The translations under genes and the position numbers were made by a program. This document shows positions 44,908 to 57,309 of a stretch of DNA of 64,000 nt, piece after piece. Origin of the DNA: Nymphaea colorata (lineage: Eukaryota; Streptophyta; Magnoliopsida; Nymphaeales; Nymphaeaceae); the NCBI RefSeq assembly GCF_008831285.2, contig NC_045140.1, positions 19,156,370 through 19,220,369 on the forward strand. The letters are read 5' to 3'. The notes beneath the pieces were generated by a model, which did no database searches, was not told the DNA's origin, and was given only the letters and a program-made list of their open reading frames with translations. Within the stretch, counting starts at the first letter, position 1. Every line of letters begins with the position of its first letter.

Positions 44908-45416
44908 ATGGTGGAGAGTCACCAAACAATGCAATCAACATTGTTCCATCTATCATGAAAAAAATAATGGTAAAATAGGTGATGGGCATTTTCATCATTT
45001 ATTATTGGTTCATATTCTTTTTTTTTTTCTAGACTATCTATTTGTTTCAAATAAATGGTCCTCATTAGATGGCTTAGTGATTGATGACTCTGGTTATCTA
45101 GAGTCACTCAACTGCCTAACTAGAGCTATTCATCTAAAATAGATAGATAGTTGAGCGAAAAAACAAGGATAAAAATGTGCAAACTAATACTATAGGATGA
45201 AAATGTCTATCACTTTTTCTTTGTGTTTTTTTAACCATCCATCATGTTGGATAGGCCCGACCTGGTGAGATGGCTACGTAACTTTGAAAAGCCGGAGTCA
45301 CTATTCAATTTTCAACTCGAGCAAATTTGAAAAAAATAAATAGTTTGTACCTTATTGCTTTGAACTTTTTATAGGTTGACATTTTTTTTTCCATACATGC
45401 ATATTCGGTAGTTTAT

Positions 45417-45635
45417 AGAATTCTAATTATACAGTTTATGCAATATGGAAGCTACTTGATAGGAATAGCTGTGTGCTCTGCTCTCAACAATTTCATACAT
45501 GATAGAAATTGTCAACTCATAACTATAGAATTCTAATTATACAGTTTATGCAATATGGAAGCTACTGGATAGGAATAGCTGTGTGCTCTGCTCTCAACAA
45601 TTTCATACATGATAGAAATTGTCAACTCATAACGA
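45417..45635. repeat. 110-bp tandem duplication
   Basis: TTCTAATTATACAGTTTATG starts at 45,421 and again at 45,531. The two units differ at only one position that I noticed (CTACTTGAT against CTACTGGAT), and both end near TGTCAACTCATAAC. It is a young local duplication. Confidence 0.9.
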
Positions 45636-46447
45636 ACAACTTAAAAATGTAATAATCGATACGTCATCCTTTCAAGGATTCCTTGTTGCGTGCCCATTAA
45701 AGTTCGTTATCTTCGCTTTATACAAATATAGTCGCGGCAAATTAGCTTGGATATGAGCTTCGCAGATTCTGTAATTCAACTACAGTCTCCTTGTTTTTCT
45801 TAACTTTCTTTTATTGGACCATACAGATTATATTTCTTCTAGGTATGAAATGTTCTCCAGTTTATGCACCTTCACGTACCAAAAGAAAGATGTGCGATTT
45901 TTCAACTAGCAATATTTTATGTGGAGAGGGAACACAGTGTTATGGATCTAAAAATAACATATATAATTACAAAACACTGTGTTCTTGAAACACACATATT
46001 ATAAGCATGCGTTTTATAATAATGCAATATTCTTCTTATCAAATGCTTTCTTAAAGTCTTATCAGACGATGCCAATTGGGACTCAGTTGATGGTTAAAAC
46101 AATTTGATGCTCTCCAATTGAACAATTCGCCAAAACTGGAGGACGGTTTCCTTCATTTTTTTAATCATGCTTACTTTTTCTTTTCACGAATTTTTTTTAT
46201 CGAATTTTGCTGTTTTAACAAAAATTTGGTGTTGAAGTTTGGATCCAACACATAGCCCATGCCAAATGGAGTTTGAGTTCCTCGAGGTTATTAGTATGAA
46301 CATCAATGTCAATCAATTCTCTTAACTCTTTCTTGATGAGGTAATATTAAAGAACTACATGAACCCAACAAAATTCAGATCTCCCAATTCTATTTAGCCA
46401 AATTTATTTGCTCCTACTAGGACACCTAATACTGAAATCTGTTGCAG

Positions 46448-47629
46448 CTCAAGGAACTACTGCTCAAGAAACCAGGTGACCAGAAACAAACCCAGATCAT
46501 ACTGGTGGGTCGATCCTTGGGGGGTCAGTTGCCGCCAAGTTCGCTCTATGGCTCCTCAAGAACCAAAGTGAAAGGAAAGATGCCCAAATCATAAACCCTA
46601 TATGCATTATTTATGGATCCCCTTTCCTTGGAGACGCTGGGCTGCAGAGAGCCATCAGCATGGTTGAGAAAACTGAAGTCCCACTTCTGGCACATCGTCG
46701 GAGACGACGACGTCGTCCCCCATGCATAATGCAAGCATCTCATGTGGATCCAGGTGCTCCTACAGAGTTCAAGCCTTTTGAGTTTCGGCACCTATTTTCT
46801 CTGCTTCAGATTCGGTTGCATATGCATCGATGATCCTGATTCAGTTCTTGATTTGCTGCAAATCAGCTTCCCCAATCTGGGAGACGTGGACTCTGCACAG
46901 CTGTGCATCTAGGAGGATGACAATGGCGCCGTGCTTCAGCAACTCAAGGGGAAGATCAAGAACAGAAGCAGTGCTCAACCACAAGGCAACTCCTCAATCC
47001 AAATAGGATCATATCTGCAGCTACAAGCACTTGGAATAATTGCTCATCAGCACCAGGTACCCAAAACTTTAAATTTTTTCATTATATTATGGATGGAAGG
47101 GATAAAGTAGTTCGCTCAATTTAGTTGATGGTTGAGAAGCGAACAAGCATATTTGACCGTCGGTCTATTTGCCGCCTGTAATTTGTAATGTAGCACTAAA
47201 TTTTCATCTGTTTTATGGAGACCCTTTTGATCTAAGGTTGGGTCCTCCAACGATAGATTTTTTAATGTGAAACGGGGTGCTGCTCAATGGCTGATTGAAA
47301 TGGAATGCAGAGAGACGGTTGTGGATATCAGAAGAAAAGGTGCTCAAAATCCTTTCAAGAAGTTCAATGACGTGAAGAAGCCGATGGCACTGCTGGAGTG
47401 GTACATGAAGATTTGAGAAGAAAGGGAAATGGACTAATATGACTGCTTCAAAGGGAGGAGTGCAGAGAGGGACTATGATGTCATCAATTTCAAAAACATC
47501 ATCAACATGTACAGGAAGCAGAAGGTAGAGGAGGTCGACGAAAACAACTCGCAAACCGGCGACGTCCCACTCCGAGACAGGTTGCTTTTCTCGAGCACAT
47601 TGTACAGGCGCATGGTCGAGCCGCTCTGA
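46448..47629 (+). pseudogene. EDS1/PAD4/SAG101-like lipase-domain pseudogene
   Basis: The lipase-like part reads ILVGRSLGG, then (frame shifted by one base) SVAAKFALWLLKNQ, then CIIYGSPFLGDAGLQRAI, then another frame with LKSHFWHIVGDDDVVPHA, FGTYFLCFRFGCICIDDPDS and VLDLL. These are hallmarks of the EDS1 family, with a GxSxG-type elbow. The C-terminal EP-type domain is visible at about 47,350-47,629 (KPMALLEWYMKI, stop, YDCFK, then STLYRRMVEPL). At least two frameshifts and several stops (TAA after VVPHA, TAG after QLCI, TGA after YMKI) make it non-functional. Intact members are cytosolic and nuclear regulators of TIR-NLR immunity. The order resembles SAG101, but I cannot separate it firmly from PAD4 or EDS1. 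Homology ends at the edge of the F-box tandem array. Confidence 0.75.
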
Positions 47630-47639
47630 CTTCAGAAAT

Positions 47640-50600
47640 GAATAACAAACAAACCATGTTAAGGATGTGCATATTTTGACCATGAAATGGTTGCCATGTC
47701 CTACAAGATGTTAAGATAGAACTACTTTTCAAGTATTAATTCAAGCCAGGTAAGGTTGGATCAACTCCAATTCACATGTTGCGCCAAAGAATGTAGAGAT
47801 GTTAACTCTTTGAAGGTGAGGAAGCTTTAATTAGTCCCTGGTGTTGCTCTGGTTATCGACGATGAAGGAGCAGATTTGCTCGCCTGACAGTGAGAGATGA
47901 TCAGGAACGTCACTATACCTCGCACACCATTTAAGTTGTTTAAATTATGAAAAGTTGGAAGCTATTCCGAAACTTACTGTTGTAAATTACAGTTGACTGG
48001 AATCGTGGTGGTGTTGGCTCTTATCGTGATTGACAACGCTAGTGATAAGCCTATCGTACCCCACATTTATAGCAGAAACTGCACGCACACCTGCAAATCA
48101 TGTGGTTGCAGCCCCCCTATCTTCTCAACAGTCATCTTGCACTTGGGTCAATGCTGCCATTTAAAAATGGCAGCAAACTTTATGACTACTTTTTGATGAT
48201 TCGTTCTTGTTCTTCTTGTTGTCTTTTTGTTCTCTAGCCATTGTGTCGGAAAAGATTAGCGCCTGCACTATAATCGCCATTAAAACTTGAAGAAGAAGAA
48301 GAAGAAGAAGAAGAAAGAATGCTCGTTCTTGTTATTCGTGATGTTATTCTTTCTTCTCGTTAGAAAAGATCCACACCTGCACCAAAATCACCATCAAAAC
48401 TTGAAGAAGAAGAAGAAAGAAGAACAAAGTTAGAGAGAGTACCTTCAAGCCAGAAACTATGTTCTATGTTCTTATTCTCCATTTTACTCTTGCCAAACCA
48501 AGTGTTTTACTCTATGAACAGTGATCCGATGGCAGCAAGAAGACTTTGTCCGTTCCCACTTATTTTGATGCAATTTTCAAATTTGGTTTTCTTTTATGCT
48601 TCTTCTTCTTATTACCTTAGGATACTCCCTCTTGTTCATGGACTACGCCGACCGTTGGACTTGTTACAATGAACATCCATTATAGGTTCAGAACAACTAC
48701 GTGCAACTTAATAAAATTGTAGAAAAAGAGGTTGTGTGCTCCTTTCTATAATTTGTTTTACAAAACGTAGGGCCGCATAAAGCGTTTTGGATTATAACAG
48801 CATTTCGAAAAACAACTATAAAAAAAGAGTGGTGGGAATGAAATTAATTATAAAAGTTATAAAAATGCTTTTGGTCACTTGCACCCTTCTTGTGTCACTC
48901 TCGATTTTCTCTACTTTTACATCTTTCTCTTCCAACCGAAGGTTTCCTCACCCTCACCAGCCAATAATCATCATGCACTTAGGTTATTGCTTCCATTTAA
49001 AAATAGCAGCAAGCTTTATGACTGCTTCTTGATGATCGTTTTTGTTATTCTTGTTGTCCTTTGTTCTCTAGCCATTGTGCCGAAAAAAATCAGTGCCTAC
49101 ACCAGAATCGCCATCAACCCCTTGAAGAAGAAGAAAAAAAAAAAAAAAAGACCAAGAAAAAATAAAAAAGAAGAACAAAGTGAAAGAGAGTACCTTCAAG
49201 CCAGAAACTATGTTCTCTGTTCTTATTCTCCATTTTACTCTTGCCAAACCAAGTGTTTTACTATATAAACAGTGTCCCATGGCAGCAAGAAGGCTTTGTC
49301 CATTCCCATTTATTTTGATGCAATTTTAAAGTTTTGTTTTTTTTATGCTTCTTCTTCTTTTTACCTTAGGATACTCTCTCCTGTTCATCTTTCTACGCCG
49401 ACCGTTGGAGTTGTTACAATGAACATCCATTATGGATTCAGAACAACTACGTGCATCTTAGTAAAATTGTAAAAAAAAGGGTTGTGTGCTCCTTTCTATA
49501 AATTTGTTTATAAAACGTACGGCCACATTAAGCATTTTGGATTATAACAACATTCAAAAAACAACCCTAAAAAAAGAGTGGCGGGAATGAAATTAATTAT
49601 AGAAGTTATAAAAATGGTATTGGTCACTCGCATCCTTCATGTCTCACTCTCGTTTCTCTATACTTTTAAAAGTTATAAACCATGTTAAGGATGTGCATAT
49701 TTTGACCATGAAATGGTTGCCATGTCCTACAAGATGTTAAGATAGAACTACTTTTCAAGTATTAATTCAAGCCAGGTAAGGTTGGATCAACTCCAATTCA
49801 CATGTTGCGCCAAAGAATGTAGAGATGTTAACTCTTTGAAGGTGAGGAAGCTTTAATTAGTCCCTGGTGTTGCTCTGGTTATCGACGATGAAGGAGCAGA
49901 TTTGCTCGCCTGACAGTGAGAGATGATCAGGAACGTCACTATACCTCGCACACCATTTAAGTTGTTTAAATTATGAAAAGTTGGAAGATATTCCGAAACT
50001 TACTATTGTAAATTACAGTTGACTGGAATCGTGGTGGTGTTGGCTCTTATCGTGATTGACAACGCTAGTGATAAGCCTATCGTACCCCACATTTATAGCA
50101 GAAACTGCACGCACACCTGCAAATCATGTGGTTGCAGCTCCCTATCTTCTCAACAGTCATCTTGCACTTAGGTCAATGCTGCCATTTAAAAATGGCAGCA
50201 AACTTTATGACTACTTTTTGATGATCGTTCTTGTTCTTCTTGTTGTCTTTTTGTTCTCTAGCCATTGTGTCGGAAAAGATTAGCACCTGCACTATAATCG
50301 CCATTAAAACTTGAAGAATAAGAAGAAAAAGAAGAAGAAAGAAAAAGGACGTAGCTAAGTTCAGAAAGAATGCTCGTTCTTGTTATTCGTGATGTTCTTT
50401 CTTTTCGTTAGAAAAGATCCACACCTGCACCAAAATCACCATCAAAACTTGAAGAAGAAGAAGAAAGAAGAACAAAGTTAGAGAGAGTACCTTCGAGCCA
50501 GAAACTATGTTCTCTGTTCTTATTCTCCATTTTACTATTGCCAAACCAAGCGTTTTACTCTATGAACAGTGATCCGATGGCAGCAAGAAGGCTTTGTCTG

Positions 50601-52030
50601 TTCCCACTTATTTTGATGCAATTTTAAAATTTGGTTTTCTTTTATGCTTCTTCTTCTTATTACCTTAGGATACTCCCTCCTGTTCATGGACTACGCCGAC
50701 CGTTGGACTTGTTACAATGAACATCCATTATAGGTTCAGAACAACTACGTGCAACTTAATAAAATTGTAGAAAAAGAGGTTGTGTGCTCCTTTCTATAAT
50801 TTGTTTTATAAAACGTAGGGCCGCATAAAGTGTTTTGGATTATAACAGCATTTTGAAAAACAACTATAAAAAAAGAGTGGTAGGAATGAAATTAATTATA
50901 AAAGTTATAAAAATGCTTTTGGTCATTTGCACCCTTCTTGTGTCACTCTCGATTTTCTCTACTTTTACACCCTCACCAGCCAATAATCATCATGCACTTA
51001 GGTTATTGCTTCCATTTAAAAATAGCAGCAAGCTTTATGACTGCTTCTTGATGATCGTTCTTGTTATTCTTGTTGTCCTTTTGTTCTCTAGCCATTGTGC
51101 TGAAAAAAATCAGTGCCTACACCAGAATCGCCATCAACCCCTTGAAGAAGAAGAAAAAAAAGAAGAAAAGGACCAAAAAAAGAAAAAAGAAGAACAAAGT
51201 GAAAGTGAAAGAGAGTACCTTCAAGCCAGATTACTCTTGCCAAACCAAGTGTTTTATTATATAAACAGTGTTCCCATGGCAGCAAGAAGGCTTTGTCCAT
51301 TTCCATTTATTTTGATGCAATTTTAAAGTTTTGTTTTTTTTATGCTTTTTCTTCTTTTTACCTTAGGATACTCTCTCCTGTTCATCTTTTTACGCCGACC
51401 GTTGGACTTGTTACAATGAACATCCATTATGGATTCAAAACAACTACGTGCATCTTAGTAAAATTGTAGAAAAAGGGGTTGTGTGCTCCTTTCTATAATT
51501 TTGTTTATAAAACGTATGGCCACATTAAGCATTTTGGATTATAATAACATTCAAAAAACAACCCTAAAAAAAGAGTGGCGGGAATGAAATTAATTATAGA
51601 AGTTATAAAAATGGTATTGGTCACTCGCATCCTTCATGTCTCACTCTCGTTTCTCTGCACTTTTAAAAGTTATAAACCATGTTAAGGATGTGCATATTTT
51701 GACCATGAAATGGTTGCCATGTCCTACAAGATGTTAAGAAAGAACTACTTTCCAAGTATTAATTCAAGCCACGTAAGGTTGGATCAACTCCAATTCACAT
51801 GTTGCGCCAAAGAATGTAGAGATGTTAACTCTTTGAAGGTGAGGAAGCTTTAATTAGTCCTTGGTGTTGCTATGGTTATCGACGATGAAGGAGTATATTT
51901 GCTCACCTGACAGTAGGAGATGATCAGGAACGTCACTATACCTCGCACACCATTCAAGTTGTTTAAATTAGGAAAAGTTGGAAGCTATTCCGAAACTTAC
52001 TATTGTAAATTACAGTGGACAGGAATTGTG
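47640..52030 (-). repeat. Nested tandem array of about 2-kb units with F-box/FBD 3' ends
   Basis: The landmark ACCATGTTAAGGATGTGC recurs at 47,654, 49,680 and 51,677, giving unit lengths of 2,026 and 1,997 bp and a partial third. Each unit begins with a decayed copy of the FBD exon region of the gene at 52,909-54,338 (minus strand). The rest of each unit is two diverged sub-repeats offset by about 830 bp (landmark GCACTT at 48,139, 48,975, 50,164 and 50,994) with GAA-rich runs. Only small open frames exist. The array probably grew by unequal crossing over. Confidence 0.85.
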
Positions 52031-52320
52031 GTGGTACAATCGGCTGCAGGTCAAGGTGAATCTTCCTGGCCTTTTTTACTTGACAAACATGGCGAAACCG
52101 TGTGTTGACAAGTGCATTGTATTTCCCTACCTCTATGGATAAGCGTAGGGTGAAACTACGTAGCTCTGCCTTATGGGCCATGATCAATCTGTCAATGACC
52201 GCCATGAGATGCAGCCTGCCAAGCGATTTCCCAACGACTGCTCTTTTGCTGTAGTATATATCGTGAAGTTGAGGGTCTTCCTCGTCCAAGATCAGATCAG
52301 GCATGTGATAGATAGAGCAT
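51963..52320 (-). pseudogene. F-box/LRR exon 1 fragment
   Basis: The minus strand reads MPDLILDEEDPQLHDIYYSK and on to KKARKIHLDLQPI, matching the first part of the gene at 53,540-54,218 with few changes (for example VVGKSLG for VVGESLG). At DLQPI it is joined to the sequence found at the end of exon 2 in the parent (NSKFRNSFQLF), skipping about 630 bp. It is a rearranged, truncated copy and forms the end of the tandem array. Confidence 0.8.
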
Positions 52321-52689
52321 CGTCGTAACTTTATATTAAAAGCAACCGTAAGACACAATAGCCTGTTGAGCTACACGTTCTCTTTCTGTAGGTAATGGAA
52401 TCAATACCACAAACCTTTGTTGCTTTCGCACCTATGGTCATGTCGAGAGTCAAGAATAGCAAACACTCTCCACTGGGAGCTCACTCTTACCTGGCGATGC
52501 CTGATCTGATGGACAATGCTTATGTGACATTAATGCAATCAAACATGCTCCTTGATTAGTACACTACAGCAGCAAGAAACTAAGATTAAAATAGAAAGGT
52601 ATTCTCTATGATCCTGAAAAACTGCCACACCCTACCGCTGTTACTACTAGTAGAAAGATCCATTAACAAACATCGCAAGTTGTGTACAA

Positions 52690-52908
52690 GTTGTCTCTGA
52701 CTTCAGAAATGAATAATGAATAAACCATGTTAAAGATGTGCATATTTTGACCATGAAATGGTTGCCATGTCCTACAAAAGGTTAAGAAAGAAGTACTTTT
52801 CAAGAATTAAATCAAACCTCCTAAGGAACAAACCTGCTTCGTATCTTACAGTATTAATCCTGTCATCTTTCATATTACAGAAGCTCCAACCAACAGGAAT
52901 TCAGATTT
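52690..52908 (-). other. 3' flank of the F-box/FBD locus
   Basis: It contains the parent copy of the array landmark (ACCATGTTAAAGATGTGC), and about 230 bp here and in the following exon are absent from the array units. Probably 3' UTR and flank. Confidence 0.5.
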
Positions 52909-54338
52909 TCATGTATCACAGTCTTGTGTAGTGAGTGCTTTTGTTGCAGAAATAGTGCCATCTTCATGTAGAAGTCGCACTGTGTTTTTGTTTCCTCGTC
53001 CAATGAAAACACGTTCGGAGCTTAGTAGGGGTGCTCTACGAAGAAGACATTGGACCAACTTCAATTCACATGTTGTGCCGAAGAATGGAGAGATCTTAAC
53101 TCTTTGAAGGTGGGGAAGCTTTAATTCGTCCTTGGTGTTGCTCAGGTTATCGACCATGAAGGAGCAGAATTGCTCGCCTGATAGTGGGAGATGATCAAGA
53201 ACATCAGTATATCTGGCGCACTGTTCAAGCTGTTAAAATTAGGAAAAGTTGGAAGCTATTCCGAAACTTACTGTTGTCAATTATGAGGCTCCAGAGTAGA
53301 GGGCAACGATCCAGCAGAGTAGCAACATCTAGTTGGTGTTCTTTTTTTGTCGACGTCTGAAGCTTAAGCTTCCCCAATTTGTACAACTTACAATTCCAGT
53401 TACCTAGATCCTTTACACAAAAATAGAAGTAGACAGTTGAGAACACTTAAATGAAACAACCAGCTAGCTAGAACATGAGCAGTTGACGTTGGAACCATGA
53501 ACAACAATGGAGGGAAAGCAAGTGGACAATGGAACATACTGTAAAGATGCAGGGGGAAGGTTGGAGCGAATTTATGGAAGGTCAACTTCGGAATAGTCTG
53601 CATGGATCTATTTCTTTCTGAAATCGACAACAAGGGAAGCTGTAAATTTGGTGCTTCAATATCCAATCCTGCTATATCACGACAGCCTTTAATGGTCAAC
53701 TTGATAATTCTTGGTGCAGAGATGTTGAGCTCCATTATCCCGTAGCAGTTGAGAACCCCTGGCAGTACCATGTGCCCGAGGTTCAGACTTCTCATGGAGC
53801 AGTAGAGGCCTTCTCCATCTTGCGGCAGAGACTCAAAGTAACAACCCTTCAATCCCATCACCTCCAGATATGGGCAATCAGAAGGCCAAAACTGCAGCCT
53901 GTAAGGAGACAACCGAAAAAAACGGCGAGAGCCTCGATCTTCGTAAGGTTCAATCGGCTGCAGGTCAAGGTGAATCTTCCTGGCCTTTTTTACTTGACAA
54001 ACATGGTGAAACCATGTGTTGACAAGCGCATTGTATTTCCCTACCTCTATGGATAAGCGTAGGGTGAAACTACACAGCTCTGCCTTATGGGCCATGATCA
54101 ATCTGTCGATGACCGCCATGAGATGCAGCCTGCCAAGCGATTCCCCAACGACTGCTCTTTTGCTGTAGTAGATATCGTGAAGCTGAGGGTCTTCCTCATC
54201 CAAGATCAGATCAGGCATGTGCTTCCTCTTATTTCACCATCCTCTTGACACGAAGGAAATGCCGTTGTTAACTACTGGACGATCAAACCCATCTGCTACA
54301 ATGTTGATCATCTTCTCTGTGACCTTCATATTCGACAT
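52909..54338 (-). pseudogene. F-box/LRR/FBD protein gene, probably broken
   Basis: Minus strand. Exon 1 is about 54,338-53,540, exon 2 53,403-53,272 and exon 3 53,229-52,909. A degenerate F-box (VTEKMINIVADG to ISFVSRGW) is followed by an in-frame TGA (54,234-54,236) and then NKRKHMPDLILDEED, the usual segment after an F-box. LRR-like stretches follow (LEVMGLKGCYFESLPQ, MELNISAPRIIKLTIKGC, LLDRCPLLWSLIID), then an FBD-like end (LQRVKISPFFGTTCELKLVQ). Intact relatives are substrate receptors of SCF ubiquitin ligases. With standard splice sites, exons 2 and 3 do not join in phase in my model, a second sign of decay. An alternative start after the TGA would lack the F-box. Confidence 0.7.
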
Positions 54339-54399
54339 GCTCTTAACAGCAACACAAGAATGTAATGTAAAGGAAACAGCCAATGGCAACGAAATGCAT

Positions 54400-56210
54400 G
54401 CATGAAGTAAAAGTTTTGTGAGAAAGGAACGAGCCAAAGACAACGAAACGCATGCATGAAGCAAAAGCATTACAAACAGAGCAAAAGAGAAATATTAAGG
54501 GAGGGAGGGAGGAAGAGAATGAGGGTGAGAGGTGACCTATCAACGTGGAGTTCTTGTGTTAGCAAAAAGTTTCAGTTGTACAGTGGGGTGAAGAAGAAGG
54601 TGGTGTGTGTAGAGATTAAATGCTAATTAATAATCAAACACCACGTTCAGGCCGGACAAGTCATGACTGTTTGGTACTTACTTTGGTGCAACATATATCT
54701 TCCTAAACTCTGGCTTTTAGTTTCCTGACAATTAATCCAAGCAACTTCAAAGCAGGAGAATCGAACTTTCCTTATTGGGTCACTCCAGGTTAGCAGATCT
54801 ATACAAAAATCAGGTTCTCTGTCTATTGATTCCCCTGAGTAGTTGCAATGCCAATTACAAGAGCAGAGAGAAAGAGAGAGGTTTATGTGACATTGACATA
54901 GTTAAAATCTATACATGAGAAATGTATTCACTAGCCTTTTCAAAATCTACTTAAGTTTGCCACCTTCCTAACCTTCGAAATAATATGAATTTATGAAAAT
55001 AATGATATTTGTAATGTGCATATGAGATTTTATAAGGTTTTAAAGTCCATTGATCTGAATGTTTTTGTTTCAAAAACTCGTCTTACACGTTCAAGAAAAT
55101 GAGTTGCATGTCAATCTATACAATTTTTTAAGCATGCATATCTCTGCATAATTTTTTTTTTTCAAAAAATCACTTTAAAAAACGCTTGTGTTTGAAACCG
55201 AATTTTATAATTAAGTGCATAATCTATGAACAAAAATATATATATAATAGTTAGGTTTATGTTTTAAGAAGTTAGCATCTATAATCTAAATTTCATGTAA
55301 ATATAATAAGTTAATATAGTTAATTTTTAGTAATTCATAAACATAGCATATTTCAAGCTTTATTTTTTGTGAAACCAACCATTATCTAGATAACCAACAG
55401 GCCCCTGGGGTTGAACACATCTGCTTATGGGCCACCAAACTGCTTCGGTTGTGCTATGCCTCTGCCTCTGGGGGCGGTTGAAATGTACAATTTTGCAAAT
55501 TTTTGGTAAGGATTATTTACCTCTCGGGGCGGTTTGAGTAATACATGTAAAATTCACTTTGCTGAATCTGGTTCCTAAGAAATTCGGTTTGACAAAACAC
55601 CCTTTCCAAGAAGGAGTAAATAGCATGCCCCTCCTTCCCTAAGTTGTTTATAGAAAACATTGTTTCTATCTTCTCAACGAAATACACAAACCAGGCTCTA
55701 AGAACTGGTTGAAAATCCAAGTGTTTACATAACCCGATTTTCACAAAGGTCGGTCAATGAAGGAGTCATCCACAATAACTCAAATAAGAGCTTTGTTTTC
55801 ACCAAACTTCAAACAAAAATGTCTTCCCTACTATCATTTAATATCTAATTATCTATTTAAATCTAAAATCTTAACCATATGCAACAAATCCAAGACGCAT
55901 CCAGAAACACAGCATGTTTAACAATCTCAACAATTCCAAATTACCACTAATTTAGGCACCCAACCCAGTCCATTAAGTAGAGAAATCGTGCCAAGCCAGA
56001 GGGTTTAGTGGGTCTGACTGTTCGATTGAGTCTGGATACTGCAACAGCGGACGGATTGAGGGAAAAAATTATAAATTTTAGGAAGAAATAGTGCAACGAA
56101 GAAACTTTCACGCCAATTCAACTTTGGACCATGAACTATTACGAAAATATCGTTCCTGCAAATGCCAAAATTTGTAGGTCCGCATAATCAGGGAGGAACT
56201 CAAGATTAAG
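54400..56210. other. Intergenic, nothing recognised
   Basis: A+T-rich sequence with a GA-rich stretch (54,490-54,530) and poly-A/T runs. Short open frames such as 55,517-55,744 (minus) have no recognisable motif. Confidence 0.45.
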
Positions 56211-56214
56211 ATGA

Positions 56215-57250
56215 CACCTGCAACAGAAATTTCACCCTACGGGACATCAAATGTATCAACCTTGCAAACGCTCCTTAGAAGGCGAAGATGCCTGCCATGG
56301 GCTTCTTGCTTTTGTCCAGCTATTTTGCCCGTAAACGTGAACGGCACTCCTGGATTGATTATCCACCCAATTTTTCCTTGTCTAACAACACTTAAAAGTA
56401 AAAATTTAAGGACATGCCCTTCTATAACCATGACAAAACCACATCCAACTAACACAGGGAACGAACATAGCCGATCTAGACTTCCAACAGCTTTAAGTTT
56501 TGATTTAAAAGCCCATTTGGATCCAACTACGTTCATAGAAAGGTTCTCTTAGAATGAGTTCCCATGCATTATTGGATCGTAATGCACTCATTTCTTCTTT
56601 CATAGCCGCTCTCCATCCATCATGCTTTAAAGCTTGCTGCACCCTCTTAGGCTCTTTAGGAATACTTGAATAGATAGTTTGGACGTTGGCATATTTAGGG
56701 TTGGGTTTGTAGATCCCAGCCATAGATCTAGTGACCACCGTTCGGGTTCCCATGGATGTTGATGGAGGATTGGTGGTGACATCATTTCCATGATTTTCTG
56801 CACTATCACTTAGCTAAGTATATGGTTGCTCAGGCAGGTGGTGGGGTCAGCGTGTAATTGATGGAGGATTTTTGTAAGATAATAAATGGATGATACCTTT
56901 CCTTTTATTTTCTCCTTCTTCCACTAATTTTTCAGTTTGAGAATCGTAGGCTTGAATTTGCTGATCATGGGTATCGCAAAACAAGTTTGGAAAAGAATTT
57001 TGATTAGACTTCCATTGTTGTTCCCATGACTATAGCCGTCTGAATTTGAATTATACTTTTGCTTTGGGAAAGAATTTAAATTGGACTTTCCATTGTTGTT
57101 GCCATGACTGCAGCAGTCTTAATTAGACTTTCCATTGCTGTTAGATTTGTCATAGCCGTTAGCCAGCTTGGGACGAGTTGCATGTTCTTCCTTAATACAT
57201 CCTACTTTTACACTCATACCCAAATTCCATCGAATTTTAAACTGAATTTG
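56215..57250 (-). pseudogene. Internally deleted copia relic
   Basis: In minus-strand order, a Gag-tail segment (57,200-56,880; SNSDGYSHGNNNG, NSFPKQKYNSN) is followed directly by an RT N-terminal part (56,750-56,470): TRSMAGIYKPNPKYANV, HDGWRAAMKEEMSALRSNN, then NVVGSKWAFKSKLKAVGSLD. Protease and integrase are missing. After VGSLDRL the copia similarity stops, though the frame stays open for about 70 further codons of unknown origin. The Gag part is the same family as the relics upstream of GH3-C and D. Confidence 0.65.
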
Positions 57251-57309
57251 CCTGATTTTCAAAATGTAATAGCATTGAATATATGATACGTGTTTAAAAA
57301 TAAATCTGT

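Larger units (their letters stand above)
41100..46440. other. Long A+T-rich intergenic region
   Basis: I see no supported gene here. There are short open frames without recognisable domains (for example 41,609-41,830 minus and 43,265-43,456 plus), poly-A/T runs, one copy of the A+T-rich intron 2-type repeat (about 44,340-44,520), a (TA)n palindrome and a tandem duplication listed separately. Confidence 0.5.

Noticed and set aside
48290-48440. GAA-rich runs as a coding poly-Lys/Glu region or CRISPR-like array
   Set aside because: They are simple trinucleotide runs inside tandem units, with no regular spacers and no extended frame.
49068-49280. Hydrophobic frame with FFFFF runs as a small membrane protein
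   Set aside because: It is the complement of an A-rich and GAA-rich tract within the tandem array.
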